Shown one piece after another: positions 7,705 through 15,817 of a DNA stretch of 64,000 nt; position 1 is the stretch's first letter, and each line of letters begins with the position of its first letter. The notes below the pieces were generated by a model that ran no database searches, was not told the origin of the DNA, and saw only the letters and a program-made list of their open reading frames with translations. This DNA is from Hydrogenophaga flava NBRC 102514 (GTDB lineage Bacteria > Pseudomonadota > Gammaproteobacteria > Burkholderiales > Burkholderiaceae_C). The DNA is taken from contig NZ_BCTF01000026.1 in assembly GCF_001571145.1 (NCBI RefSeq), positions 1 to 64,000 of the forward strand, read 5' to 3'. Both the position numbers and the translations under genes were made by a program.

Positions 7705-10700
7705 TCAAGCCTGGACCGTGTCGTTGCCTTCGCCGTCGAGCCAGTCGATCTTGCGCATCTTGCGCACGATGACGAACTCGTCGCGGTTGGTGCCGATGGT
7801 TCCGTAGTAGTTGAAGCCGTAGCTGAACTGCGCGTAGCCGCCGATCATGTGGGTCGGCTTGGTCACGATGCGGGTGACCGAGTTGTGGATGCCGCCGCGG
7901 GTGTTGGTGATCTCGGCACCGGGGGTGTTGATGATCTTTTCCTGCGCGTGGTACATGAGCACCATGCCCGGGTTCACGCGCTGGCTGACCACCGCACGCG
8001 CCGCGATGGCGCCGTTGGTGTTGAACAGCTCGACCCAGTCGTTGTCGGCGATGCCGGCGCTCTTGGCGTCGTCCTCGCTGAGCCAGATCACCGGGCCGCC
8101 GCGGTTGAGCGTGAGCATGTGCAGGTTGTCGCTGTACGTGCTGTGGATGCCCCACTTCTGGTGCGGCGTGATGAAGTTGAGGCTGATCTCCTTGTTGCCG
8201 TTGGGACGGCGGTGAATCATCTCGTCCACCGTCTTCAGGTCGACCGGCGGGCGGTAGCTGGAGAGGCCTTCACCGAAGGCGAGCATCCAGGGGTGGTCCA
8301 GGTAGAACTGCTGGCGGCCGGTGAGGGTGCGCCATGGGATCAGCTCGTGCACGTTGGTGTAGCCGGCGTTGTACGAGACCTTTTCCGATTCGAGGCCGGA
8401 CCAGGTGGGCGAGCTGATGATCTTGCGCGGCTGGGCCTGGATGTCGCGGAAGCGGATCTTCTCGTCCTCGCGGTGCAGGGCCAGGTGGGTGTGGTCGCGG
8501 CCAGTGATCTTGCTCAGAGCCTCCCAGGCCTTCACAGCCACGTGGCCGTTGGTCTCCGGCGCGAGTTGCAGCACCACCTCGCAGGCGTCGATGTCGCTGT
8601 CGATCTTCGCCAGGCCCTTGGCCACGCCTTCGGTGTGCACGGTGCCGTTGAGTTCCTTGAGCTGGCCGACTTCGGTCTGCGTGTTCCAGCCGATGCCCTT
8701 GCCGCCGTTGCCGGCCTTGTCCATCAGCGGGCCCAGTGCGGTGAAGCGGGCGTAGGTGTTGGGGTAGTCGCGCTCGACCACCGAGATGCTCGGGGCGGTG
8801 ACGCCCGGGATCAGGTCGCACTCGCCCTTCTTCCACTCGGCCACGCCAAACGGCTGGGCCAGTTCGGCGGGCGTGTCGTGCATCAGCGGCGTGAGCATCA
8901 GCTCCTTCTCCACACCCAGGTGGCCGACGCAGACCTCGCTGAAGGCCTTGGCGAAACCCTTGTAGATCTCCCAGTCGCTCTTGCTCTGCCAGGCCGGGTC
9001 CACCGCGGTGGACAGCGGGTGGATGAAGGGGTGCATGTCGCTGGTGTTGAGGTCGTTCTTCTCGTACCAGGTGGCGGTGGGCAGCACGATGTCCGAATAC
9101 AGGCAGGTCGTGCTCATGCGGAAGTCCAGCGTGACCACCAGGTCCAGCTTACCTTCGGGCGCCTGGTCGTGCCAGGTGACTTCGGTGGGCTTGGCGTCGT
9201 CGGCGCCCAGGTCCTTGCCCTGCACGCCGTGCGTGGTGCCCAGCAGGTGCTTGAGGAAGTACTCGTGGCCCTTGCCGCTGGAACCCAGGATGTTGGAGCG
9301 CCAAACGAACAGGTTGCGCGGCCAGTTGGCGGGGTGGTCCGGGTCCTCGCAGCTCATCTTCAGCGAGCCGTCCTTGAGCGCCTTGACCGCGTAGTCCTTG
9401 GGGTCCATGCCGGCGGCCGTGGCGTCCTTGATCACCTGCATCGGGTTGGTCTGCAGCTGTGGCGCGCTGGGCAGCCAGCCCATGCGCTCGGCACGCACGT
9501 TGTAGTCGATCAGGCTGCCGCCGAACTTCGATTTGTCGGCCAGCGGCGAGAGGATTTCTTCCACGCCCAGCTTCTCGTAGCGCCACTGGTCGGTGTGGGC
9601 GTAGAAGAAGCTGGTGCTGTTCATCTGGCGCGGCGGGCGCACCCAGTCCAGCGCGAAGGCCAGTGCGGTCCAGCCGGTCTGGGGCCGCAGTTTTTCCTGG
9701 CCCACGTAGTGCGCCCAGCCGCCGCCGCTCTGGCCGATGCATCCGCACATCATCAGCATGTTGATGATGCCGCGGTAGTTCATGTCGCTGTGGTACCAGT
9801 GGTTCATGGCCGCGCCGATGATGACCATGGACTTGCCCTTGGTCTTGTCGGCGTTGTCGGCGAACTGGCGCGCCACGGCGATCACCTGGTCGCGCTTGAC
9901 GCCGGTGATCTTCTCCTGCCAGGCGGGCGTGTAGGGCGTGTCCTGGTCGTAGCTGGTGGCGCCGGTGTCGCCCGGCAGGCCACGGTTGACGCCGTAGTTG
10001 GCGACCGTCAGGTCGAACACGGTGGCGACCAGGGCGTAGCGCTCTTCACCGGCCTTGCCGAGCTTGATGCGGCGCACCGGCACCTGGCGCACCAGCACGT
10101 CGTCGGTGGCGCTGGCCTGCTTGTTGGCCGTGAAGTTGGGGGTGTCGATGCCGCCGAAGTACGGGAAGGCCACTTCGCCCACCTCGTATTCGCTGCCCTC
10201 GCCTTCCATCAGGCTGAGCTTGAGTTTGACCTGTTCGTCGCTGCGGGCTTCCTTGTCTTCCAGGTTCCACTTGCCCGCATCGGTGCGGCCTTCGGCGCCC
10301 CAGCGGAAGCCGATGGAGCCGTTGGGCAGCACGACCTTGTCGTCCTGGTCGATGGCGACGGTTTTCCACTCGGGGTTGTTGGCCTGGCCGAGCTTGCCGT
10401 TGAAGTCGCTGGCGCGCAGGTAGCGGCCGGGCACCACCACCTTGCGACCGTCGGGCAGGGTGCGCTCTTCGAGCTGCACCAGATTCGGCATGTCGGTGTA
10501 GCGGCGCACGTAGTCGTCGAAGTACGACGAGCGCTTGTCGAAATAGAACTCCTTGAGGATCACGTGGCCCATGGCCATGGCAATCGCCGCATCCGTGCCC
10601 TGCTTGGGGTGCATCCACAGGTCGCAGAGCTTGCTGATCTCGGCGTAGTCGGGCGTGATCGCCACTGTCTTCGCACCCTTGTAGCGGACCTCGGTGAAGA

Positions 10701-11499
10701 AGTGCGCGTCGGGCGTGCGGGTCTGGGGCACGTTGGAGCCCCAGGCAATGATGTAGGTGGAGTTGTACCAGTCGGCCGATTCGGGCACGTCGGTCTGTTC
10801 GCCCCAGACCTGCGGGCTGGCCGGCGGCAGGTCGCAGTACCAGTCGTAGAAGCTCATGCACACACCGCCGATCAGCGACAGGTAGCGCGAGCCGGCGGCG
10901 TAGCTGACCATGGACATGGCCGGTATCGGCGAGAAGCCGATCACGCGGTCCGGGCCGTACTTCTTGGCGGTGTAGACGTTGGCGGCGGCCACCAGCTGGT
11001 TCACTTCGTCCCAGGTGCTGCGCACCATGCCACCCAGGCCGCGCTGCTGCTGCCACTGGCGGCGTGAGTCGGCGTTCTCGACGATGGCGGCCCAGGCGTC
11101 CACCGGGCTTTTGGCCACGGCCAGCGCGGCGCGCCAGTGGGCCAGCAGCTTGCCGCGCACCATGGGGTACTTCACGCGGTTGGCGCTGTACAGGTACCAG
11201 CTGTAGGACGCGCCCCGGGCGCAGCCGCGTGGCTCGTGGTTGGGCAGGTCGGCGCGGGTGCGCGGGTAGTCGGTCTGCTGGGTTTCCCAGGTGACGATGC
11301 CGCCCTTCACATAGATCTTCCAGCTGCAGGAGCCGGTGCAGTTCACGCCGTGGGTGGAGCGAACGATCTTGTCGTGCGCCCAGCGGTCGCGGTAGGCGTC
11401 TTCCCAGGTGCGGTCTTCGCCGGTGGTGATGCCGTGCGAGCCGGAGAAGCTTTCAGTGGGGGCCGAGAAGTGGCTCAGGCGGTCGAGGAAGTGACTCAT
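7705..11499 (-). CDS. narG: Respiratory nitrate reductase alpha subunit (molybdoenzyme)
   Basis: NarG (1264 residues) reduces nitrate to nitrite at a Mo-bis-MGD centre on the cytoplasmic side. The FS0 cluster ligands are present: H50, C54 and C58 in HGVNCTGSC, and C93 in RGCARG. The DWYNSTYIIAWGSN region supplies the conserved molybdenum-coordinating aspartate of the family. No twin-arginine signal is present, as expected for the cytoplasm-facing enzyme. The length matches characterised NarG proteins. A 36-base gap separates it from narK2, so no separate promoter is evident. Confidence 0.98.
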   Translation of the reverse strand: MSHFLDRLSHFSAPTESFSGSHGITTGEDRTWEDAYRDRWAHDKIVRSTHGVNCTGSCSWKIYVKGGIVTWETQQTDYPRTRADLPNHEPRGCARGASYSWYLYSANRVKYPMVRGKLLAHWRAALAVAKSPVDAWAAIVENADSRRQWQQQRGLGGMVRSTWDEVNQLVAAANVYTAKKYGPDRVIGFSPIPAMSMVSYAAGSRYLSLIGGVCMSFYDWYCDLPPASPQVWGEQTDVPESADWYNSTYIIAWGSNVPQTRTPDAHFFTEVRYKGAKTVAITPDYAEISKLCDLWMHPKQGTDAAIAMAMGHVILKEFYFDKRSSYFDDYVRRYTDMPNLVQLEERTLPDGRKVVVPGRYLRASDFNGKLGQANNPEWKTVAIDQDDKVVLPNGSIGFRWGAEGRTDAGKWNLEDKEARSDEQVKLKLSLMEGEGSEYEVGEVAFPYFGGIDTPNFTANKQASATDDVLVRQVPVRRIKLGKAGEERYALVATVFDLTVANYGVNRGLPGDTGATSYDQDTPYTPAWQEKITGVKRDQVIAVARQFADNADKTKGKSMVIIGAAMNHWYHSDMNYRGIINMLMMCGCIGQSGGGWAHYVGQEKLRPQTGWTALAFALDWVRPPRQMNSTSFFYAHTDQWRYEKLGVEEILSPLADKSKFGGSLIDYNVRAERMGWLPSAPQLQTNPMQVIKDATAAGMDPKDYAVKALKDGSLKMSCEDPDHPANWPRNLFVWRSNILGSSGKGHEYFLKHLLGTTHGVQGKDLGADDAKPTEVTWHDQAPEGKLDLVVTLDFRMSTTCLYSDIVLPTATWYEKNDLNTSDMHPFIHPLSTAVDPAWQSKSDWEIYKGFAKAFSEVCVGHLGVEKELMLTPLMHDTPAELAQPFGVAEWKKGECDLIPGVTAPSISVVERDYPNTYARFTALGPLMDKAGNGGKGIGWNTQTEVGQLKELNGTVHTEGVAKGLAKIDSDIDACEVVLQLAPETNGHVAVKAWEALSKITGRDHTHLALHREDEKIRFRDIQAQPRKIISSPTWSGLESEKVSYNAGYTNVHELIPWRTLTGRQQFYLDHPWMLAFGEGLSSYRPPVDLKTVDEMIHRRPNGNKEISLNFITPHQKWGIHSTYSDNLHMLTLNRGGPVIWLSEDDAKSAGIADNDWVELFNTNGAIAARAVVSQRVNPGMVLMYHAQEKIINTPGAEITNTRGGIHNSVTRIVTKPTHMIGGYAQFSYGFNYYGTIGTNRDEFVIVRKMRKIDWLDGEGNDTVQA

Positions 11500-11535
11500 C
11501 GTGGGGGTCTCCGAAAAAGGCGGGGCTGGGGGCGC

Positions 11536-13188
11536 TTATGGGTTCTTGATTTCCGCGCCCTTGCGCAGGTAGAACCACCAGTTCAGCACCAGGCACAGGG
11601 CGTAGAAGACGGCGAAGCCGTAGAAGGCGAGCTGCGGGGTGCCGGCCTTGATGTACTGGCCGATCAGCACCGGGGCGATGAAGGCGCCGTAGGCAGCCAC
11701 GGCCGAGGTCCAGCCCAGCACGGGACCGGCCTGGGCGCGGTCGAAGATCACGCCGATGGTGCGGAAGGTGGAGCCGTTGCCGATGCCGCTGGCGAAGAAC
11801 AGCACCATGAACAGGCCCAGGAACATCGGGAAGTACTGCTCGGGCGTGGCCGAGCCGTAGGCCTGCATCATCACGTAGCCCACGGCCACGGCAGCGGCGG
11901 CCATGACCGCGGTGATCACCTGGGTCACGATGGAGCCGCCGATCTTGTCGCTGATCCAGCCGCCGATGGGGCGCACGGCGGCGCCGACGAAGGGGCCGAT
12001 CCAGGCGTAGGTCAGGGCCGAAGGGGCGTTGGGGTTCTTCAGCGTGTGCTGCATGACGCCGGCGGCGTCGGGGATGTGCTGGAAGCCGAAGATCACGGTG
12101 ATGGCCAGCGGCAGCGCCATCGAGAAGCCGATGAAGGAGCCGAAGGTGACGATGTAGAGCGCGGTGAGCGACCAGGTGTGCTTGTTGCCGAAGATGGCGA
12201 ACTGCTTCTTCACGCCTTCCTTCATCTCGCCGAAGGCGGCCAGGCGCATGACGGCCAGCGCCATCACGATGTCCAGCGGGATCGCGACCCACATGCTCAG
12301 CACCCCCAGGCCGGTGGGCTTGGGCAGGTAGAGCCAGAGCATGAACACCGTGGGCACGAAGGCCAGGGTGTAGAGGTAGGTGATCTTGGCGAACGCGGTG
12401 AGTGCGTTGCCGGTGTTGGGCGAGACCGTCTTGAGGTTGTTCATGCCGAACCAGCACAGCGCACCCAGCGGCACCAGCGAGAACACCCAGGCGAAGCCGG
12501 CGTTTTGGATCCAGGTCGGGGTGCCGGCGGCGATCTTGCCGAGGATCCAGCCGCTGTCCTTCACCAGCGTCATGGGTTCACCGCCGAAGGCGCCCAGCAG
12601 CGGCAGGGTCATGACCAGCGGAATCACGATCTGCATCGTGGTCACGCCGAAGTTGCCCAGGCCGGCGTTCAGGCCCAGCGCCGTGCCCTGCAGGCGCTTG
12701 GGGAAGAAGGTGCTGATGTTGGACATCGAGCTGGCGAAGTTGCCGCCGCCCACGCCCGACCACAGGGCCATCAGCTGGAAGGACCACAGCGGCCACTCGG
12801 GGTGCTGCAGCACGATGCCGGTGCCGATGGCCGGGGCCAGCAGCATCGAGGTGGTCAGGAAGATGGTGTTGCGGCCACCGGCCAGGCGGATCAGGAAGGA
12901 CGCCGGGATGCGCATGGTGGCGCCGGAGATGCCCGCGATGGCGGTCAGCGTGAACAGCTCGGCCTGGGTGAAGGGGAAACCCAGGTTGAGCATCTGCACG
13001 GTGATGATCCCCCACATGCCCCAGACCGCGAAGCCGCACAGCAGCGCGGGGATCGAGATCCAGAGGTTGCGGTAGGCGATCTTGCTGCCGGTGGTGGCCC
13101 AGAAGCGCTCGTCTTCTGGACGCCAGTCCTGCACGTCCGCGCCCGAGGACGCGCCGGGAGAGGCGATGGAGTTGGTGTGGGTGTTCAT
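11536..13188 (-). CDS. narK2: Nitrate/nitrite transporter, NarK2-type MFS protein
   Basis: The 550-residue MFS transporter has about 12-14 transmembrane segments and the NNP-family signatures GGGNFASSMSNISTFFP (first, about residues 155-171) and FASGIGNGSTFRTIG (second). It resembles E. coli NarK, a nitrate/nitrite antiporter, and would export nitrite against nitrate uptake. A hydrophilic N-terminal extension of about 40 residues precedes the first helix. It follows narK1 by 18 bases. The transport mode is inferred from the class. Confidence 0.9.
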   Translation of the reverse strand: MNTHTNSIASPGASSGADVQDWRPEDERFWATTGSKIAYRNLWISIPALLCGFAVWGMWGIITVQMLNLGFPFTQAELFTLTAIAGISGATMRIPASFLIRLAGGRNTIFLTTSMLLAPAIGTGIVLQHPEWPLWSFQLMALWSGVGGGNFASSMSNISTFFPKRLQGTALGLNAGLGNFGVTTMQIVIPLVMTLPLLGAFGGEPMTLVKDSGWILGKIAAGTPTWIQNAGFAWVFSLVPLGALCWFGMNNLKTVSPNTGNALTAFAKITYLYTLAFVPTVFMLWLYLPKPTGLGVLSMWVAIPLDIVMALAVMRLAAFGEMKEGVKKQFAIFGNKHTWSLTALYIVTFGSFIGFSMALPLAITVIFGFQHIPDAAGVMQHTLKNPNAPSALTYAWIGPFVGAAVRPIGGWISDKIGGSIVTQVITAVMAAAAVAVGYVMMQAYGSATPEQYFPMFLGLFMVLFFASGIGNGSTFRTIGVIFDRAQAGPVLGWTSAVAAYGAFIAPVLIGQYIKAGTPQLAFYGFAVFYALCLVLNWWFYLRKGAEIKNP

Positions 13189-13206
13189 GGGGAGGACCCG
13201 AAGTGG

Positions 13207-14475
13207 TCAGTTCTGCAGGGAGAAGGACTTGGCGTTGGCGCCCATGACCTCGGTCTGGCGGACCTCGGTCCAGTACATCCAGATCAGCGAGACCCAGACC
13301 ACGCCGTACATCAGCATGAAAGCGCTGGAGCGGATGCCGGTGAGGTCCATCAGCACGCCGAACAGGATCGGCAGTACGAAGCCGCCGAGGCCGCCGGCCA
13401 GGCCGACGATGCCGCTGATGGCGCCGATGTTCTTGGGGTAGTCGTCGCTGATGTACTTGAAGACGCTGGCCTTGCCGAAGGCGAACGCCACGCCCAGGAT
13501 CGCCATCAGCGTGGTGAAGGTGTAGACGTTCAGGCCGATGTGGAAGGTGGACGGGCCGTTGACGGTCTGCACGGTGAAGTCGGTCTGCGGGTAGCTCAGC
13601 AGGAACAGGCAGATCCAGCTCACCCACAGCACCCACCAGGTGACCTTGTGCGCGCCGTACTTGTCGGACAGCACACCACCGATGGCGCGCAGCACGCCGC
13701 CGGGCAGCGAGAAGCAGGCGGCCAGCAGCGCGGCCACGCGGATGTCCAGGCCGTATTCGCCCACGTAGTACTGCACCATCCACAGCGCCAGCGCCACGTA
13801 GCCGCCGAACACGATGCTGTAGTACTGGCAGTACTTGAGCACCTTGGGGTCCTTCAGCGCCTGCAGCTGGTCGCTGAACTTCACGTTGCTGGGCACCAGG
13901 TGGGCCGGGTCGCTGTGGCTGAACAGCCAGAACAGCACCACGGTGCCGAGCATGATGGCCGCGTACACCTGCGGCACCATGGTCCAGCCGAATGCCACCA
14001 GCAGCACCGGTGCGACGAACTTGTTCACCGCCGAGCCCGAGTTGCCGGCGCCGTACACGCCCATGGCCATGCCCTGGCGGCTCTTGGGGAACCAGCGCGC
14101 GACATAGGGTGTGCCGACCGAGAAGGAACCACCGGCCAGACCCACGAACAGGCCGATGACCAGGAAGTGCCAGTACGCGGTGGCGTAGCTCATCAGGTAG
14201 ATGGCCGGCACGGTGATCGCCATCAGGATCGCCATGACGATGCGGCCGCCGTAGCGGTCGGTCCAGATGCCCAGGGGCACCCGGATCAGCGAGCCGGTGA
14301 GCACCGGCATCGCGGTCAGCAGACCGAATTCGGTCGCGTTCAGGTTCAGCATCTTCTTGATCGGGATACCGATCACGCCGAACATCATCCAGACCATGAA
14401 GCAGACCGTGAACGCCAGCGTGCTGACGATCAGGACCGACCAGGCCTTTCTTTCATTTCTCAGCTCTGAAGCCAT
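13207..14475 (-). CDS. narK1: Nitrate transporter, NarK1-type MFS protein
   Basis: I start at MASELRNERK, giving 422 residues and the usual short cytoplasmic N-terminus; the upstream in-frame extension of 37 residues is not transporter-like. Twelve membrane segments are predicted, with the NNP signature GLAGGSFSVGTPYVARWFP. This shorter class (NarK1) is considered a proton-linked nitrate importer and is typically paired with NarK2. It is the first gene of the nar operon; an FNR-like box lies about 150 bases upstream. Confidence 0.9.
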   Translation of the reverse strand: MASELRNERKAWSVLIVSTLAFTVCFMVWMMFGVIGIPIKKMLNLNATEFGLLTAMPVLTGSLIRVPLGIWTDRYGGRIVMAILMAITVPAIYLMSYATAYWHFLVIGLFVGLAGGSFSVGTPYVARWFPKSRQGMAMGVYGAGNSGSAVNKFVAPVLLVAFGWTMVPQVYAAIMLGTVVLFWLFSHSDPAHLVPSNVKFSDQLQALKDPKVLKYCQYYSIVFGGYVALALWMVQYYVGEYGLDIRVAALLAACFSLPGGVLRAIGGVLSDKYGAHKVTWWVLWVSWICLFLLSYPQTDFTVQTVNGPSTFHIGLNVYTFTTLMAILGVAFAFGKASVFKYISDDYPKNIGAISGIVGLAGGLGGFVLPILFGVLMDLTGIRSSAFMLMYGVVWVSLIWMYWTEVRQTEVMGANAKSFSLQN

Positions 14476-14625
14476 GTTTTCTCTCCGAAAGACATGGCAT
14501 GAATGTCCCTGTTCGGGGCAAGGCTGAACATCCGCCAGAGGCACACGCGGCCACGGCAGAAGGACGACGCTCCCACGCGGGACCATCGTCCGGAAGAACT
14601 ACTCCCTCTGGTTTCTCAGGCGGGT

Positions 14626-14639
14626 TTGCGCCAGATCAA
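14626..14639. promoter_or_regulatory. FNR/Anr-type box shared by narK1 operon and divergent gene
   Basis: TTGCG-CCAG-ATCAA matches the FNR consensus TTGAT-N4-ATCAA at 8 of 10 fixed positions. Its centre lies about 41 bases from a possible start site in each direction: TAGTTC at 14596-14601 (reading leftward) and CATACC at 14663-14668 (reading rightward) would be the -10 elements. It could therefore serve as a class II site for both divergent genes. The box match is seen; the start sites are inferred and the -10 matches are weak. Confidence 0.55.
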
Positions 14640-14715
14640 ACCGGGAGACGACCCGGGTCGGGCATACCGTGGTGCACACAAGATGTTTCACCTCTGTGAC
14701 TCAGGAGATCGCCAC

Positions 14716-15096
14716 ATGACACCCCGTCGAAGCATGAAGGTCCTCGCCGCCGTGGGCGTGGTGTTCGGTGCGCTCACCGTGTTCAGCGGCTGGCAGGGCC
14801 TGTTCGGCCCGGCGGCCACCCGCGCCGCCCTGGGTCACACAGTGGGCTTCGTGCTGTGGTTCAACTTCCTGGCCGGCTTTGCCTATGTGGCGGCCGGGCT
14901 GGGCCTGTGGCGCGGTGATCGCTGGGGCCTGCTGCTGGCCACTGCGCTGGCGCTGGGCACGGGCTTGGTGGCCGCCGCCTTTGGCGTGCACGTGCTGGCA
15001 GGCGGCGCCTTCGAGATGCGCACGGTGGGGGCGCTGGCGCTGCGCCTGGGCTTCTGGTGCCTGGTCGCTGCCGTGGGTTGGCGCAGCACCCGGTAA
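14716..15096 (+). CDS. Small four-helix membrane protein divergent from nar operon
   Basis: The 126-residue protein (start ATG with AGGAG 8 bases upstream at 14703-14707) has four predicted membrane segments, around residues 8-28, 42-62, 69-90 and 101-121, joined by short loops. I do not recognise a named family. It diverges from the nar operon, shares a 240-base control region containing an FNR-like box, and converges on narL with a 10-base gap. An oxygen- or nitrate-responsive expression pattern is inferred from that arrangement only. Confidence 0.6.
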   Translation: MTPRRSMKVLAAVGVVFGALTVFSGWQGLFGPAATRAALGHTVGFVLWFNFLAGFAYVAAGLGLWRGDRWGLLLATALALGTGLVAAAFGVHVLAGGAFEMRTVGALALRLGFWCLVAAVGWRSTR

Positions 15097-15106
15097 GGCG
15101 CCCCCG

Positions 15107-15817
15107 TCAGGCCAGGCCCTGGCTGGTGGCGAACACCGCGGCCTGCACGCGCGAACTCAGCCCCAGCTTGCGCAGGATGTGCTGCACATGGATCTTCACC
15201 GTGGTCTCGGCGATGTCCAGCTCGCGCGCGATCAGCTTGTTGCTGTCCCCGCGGGCGATCAGCAGCAGGATCTCGCGCTCGCGCGGCGACAGCAGGTCGG
15301 CGCCGGACGCGGCCTCGCGCGGCACCTCCAGCGGCACCGGCGCGCTGACCGGAGCGGCCACGGGTGCCGAGAGGGGCGCGGCCGACGGCCGCGAGCGGAA
15401 CACCGCCACCAGCTTGGTCATCATCTCGGGGCTGATGACCGACTCCCCGTCCATCACCTTGACGATGGTCTCGCACAGCTGGTCGGACTCCACCGTCTTG
15501 AGCAGGTAACCGTCGGCCCCGGCCTGCAGCGCGGCGGCCAGGTCGTTCTCGTTCTCGCTCACGGTGAGCATGAGCACGCGCGCCTCGGGCGCGGCCTCCT
15601 TGAGCGCGGGAATCGCGTCCACCCCGCGCACGCCGGGCAGGTGGTTGTCCAGCAGGATCACGTCGGGCTGCCCGCGCTGCAGGCAGCGCAGGGCCTCGCC
15701 CACGTCGCCGGCCTCGGCGGTGACGGTGAAGCGGTCGTCCTGCTCCAGCAGGGCCTTCAGGCCGCGGCGGAACAGGGTGTGGTCGTCGACCAGCAGCAGC
15801 GCGATGGAGGGGGTCAT
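15107..15817 (-). CDS. narL: NarL-type response regulator
   Basis: The 236-residue regulator has a receiver domain with acidic pocket D11/D12 and phosphoacceptor D57 (ILLDNHLPG), an alanine- and proline-rich linker (about residues 143-167), and a LuxR/NarL helix-turn-helix domain (LSPREREILLLIARG ... IAETTVKIHVQHILRKLG). It would activate nar genes when phosphorylated by the sensor encoded just upstream. Its start overlaps the sensor's stop (ATGA). The linker is longer than in E. coli NarL. Confidence 0.9.
   Translation of the reverse strand: MTPSIALLLVDDHTLFRRGLKALLEQDDRFTVTAEAGDVGEALRCLQRGQPDVILLDNHLPGVRGVDAIPALKEAAPEARVLMLTVSENENDLAAALQAGADGYLLKTVESDQLCETIVKVMDGESVISPEMMTKLVAVFRSRPSAAPLSAPVAAPVSAPVPLEVPREAASGADLLSPREREILLLIARGDSNKLIARELDIAETTVKIHVQHILRKLGLSSRVQAAVFATSQGLA

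Noticed and set aside
3213..7772. Plus-strand frames of 490-530 codons over the carbonic anhydrase, PpiC and narH genes
   Set aside because: They are complementary to well-supported genes with catalytic and cluster motifs, and have no ribosome sites or recognisable sequence.
7849..14469. Very long plus-strand open frames (about 1070 and 1110 codons) opposite narG and narK genes
   Set aside because: They are antisense shadows produced by the high GC third positions of the real genes; their translations are His/Val/Gly/Arg-rich with no domain pattern.
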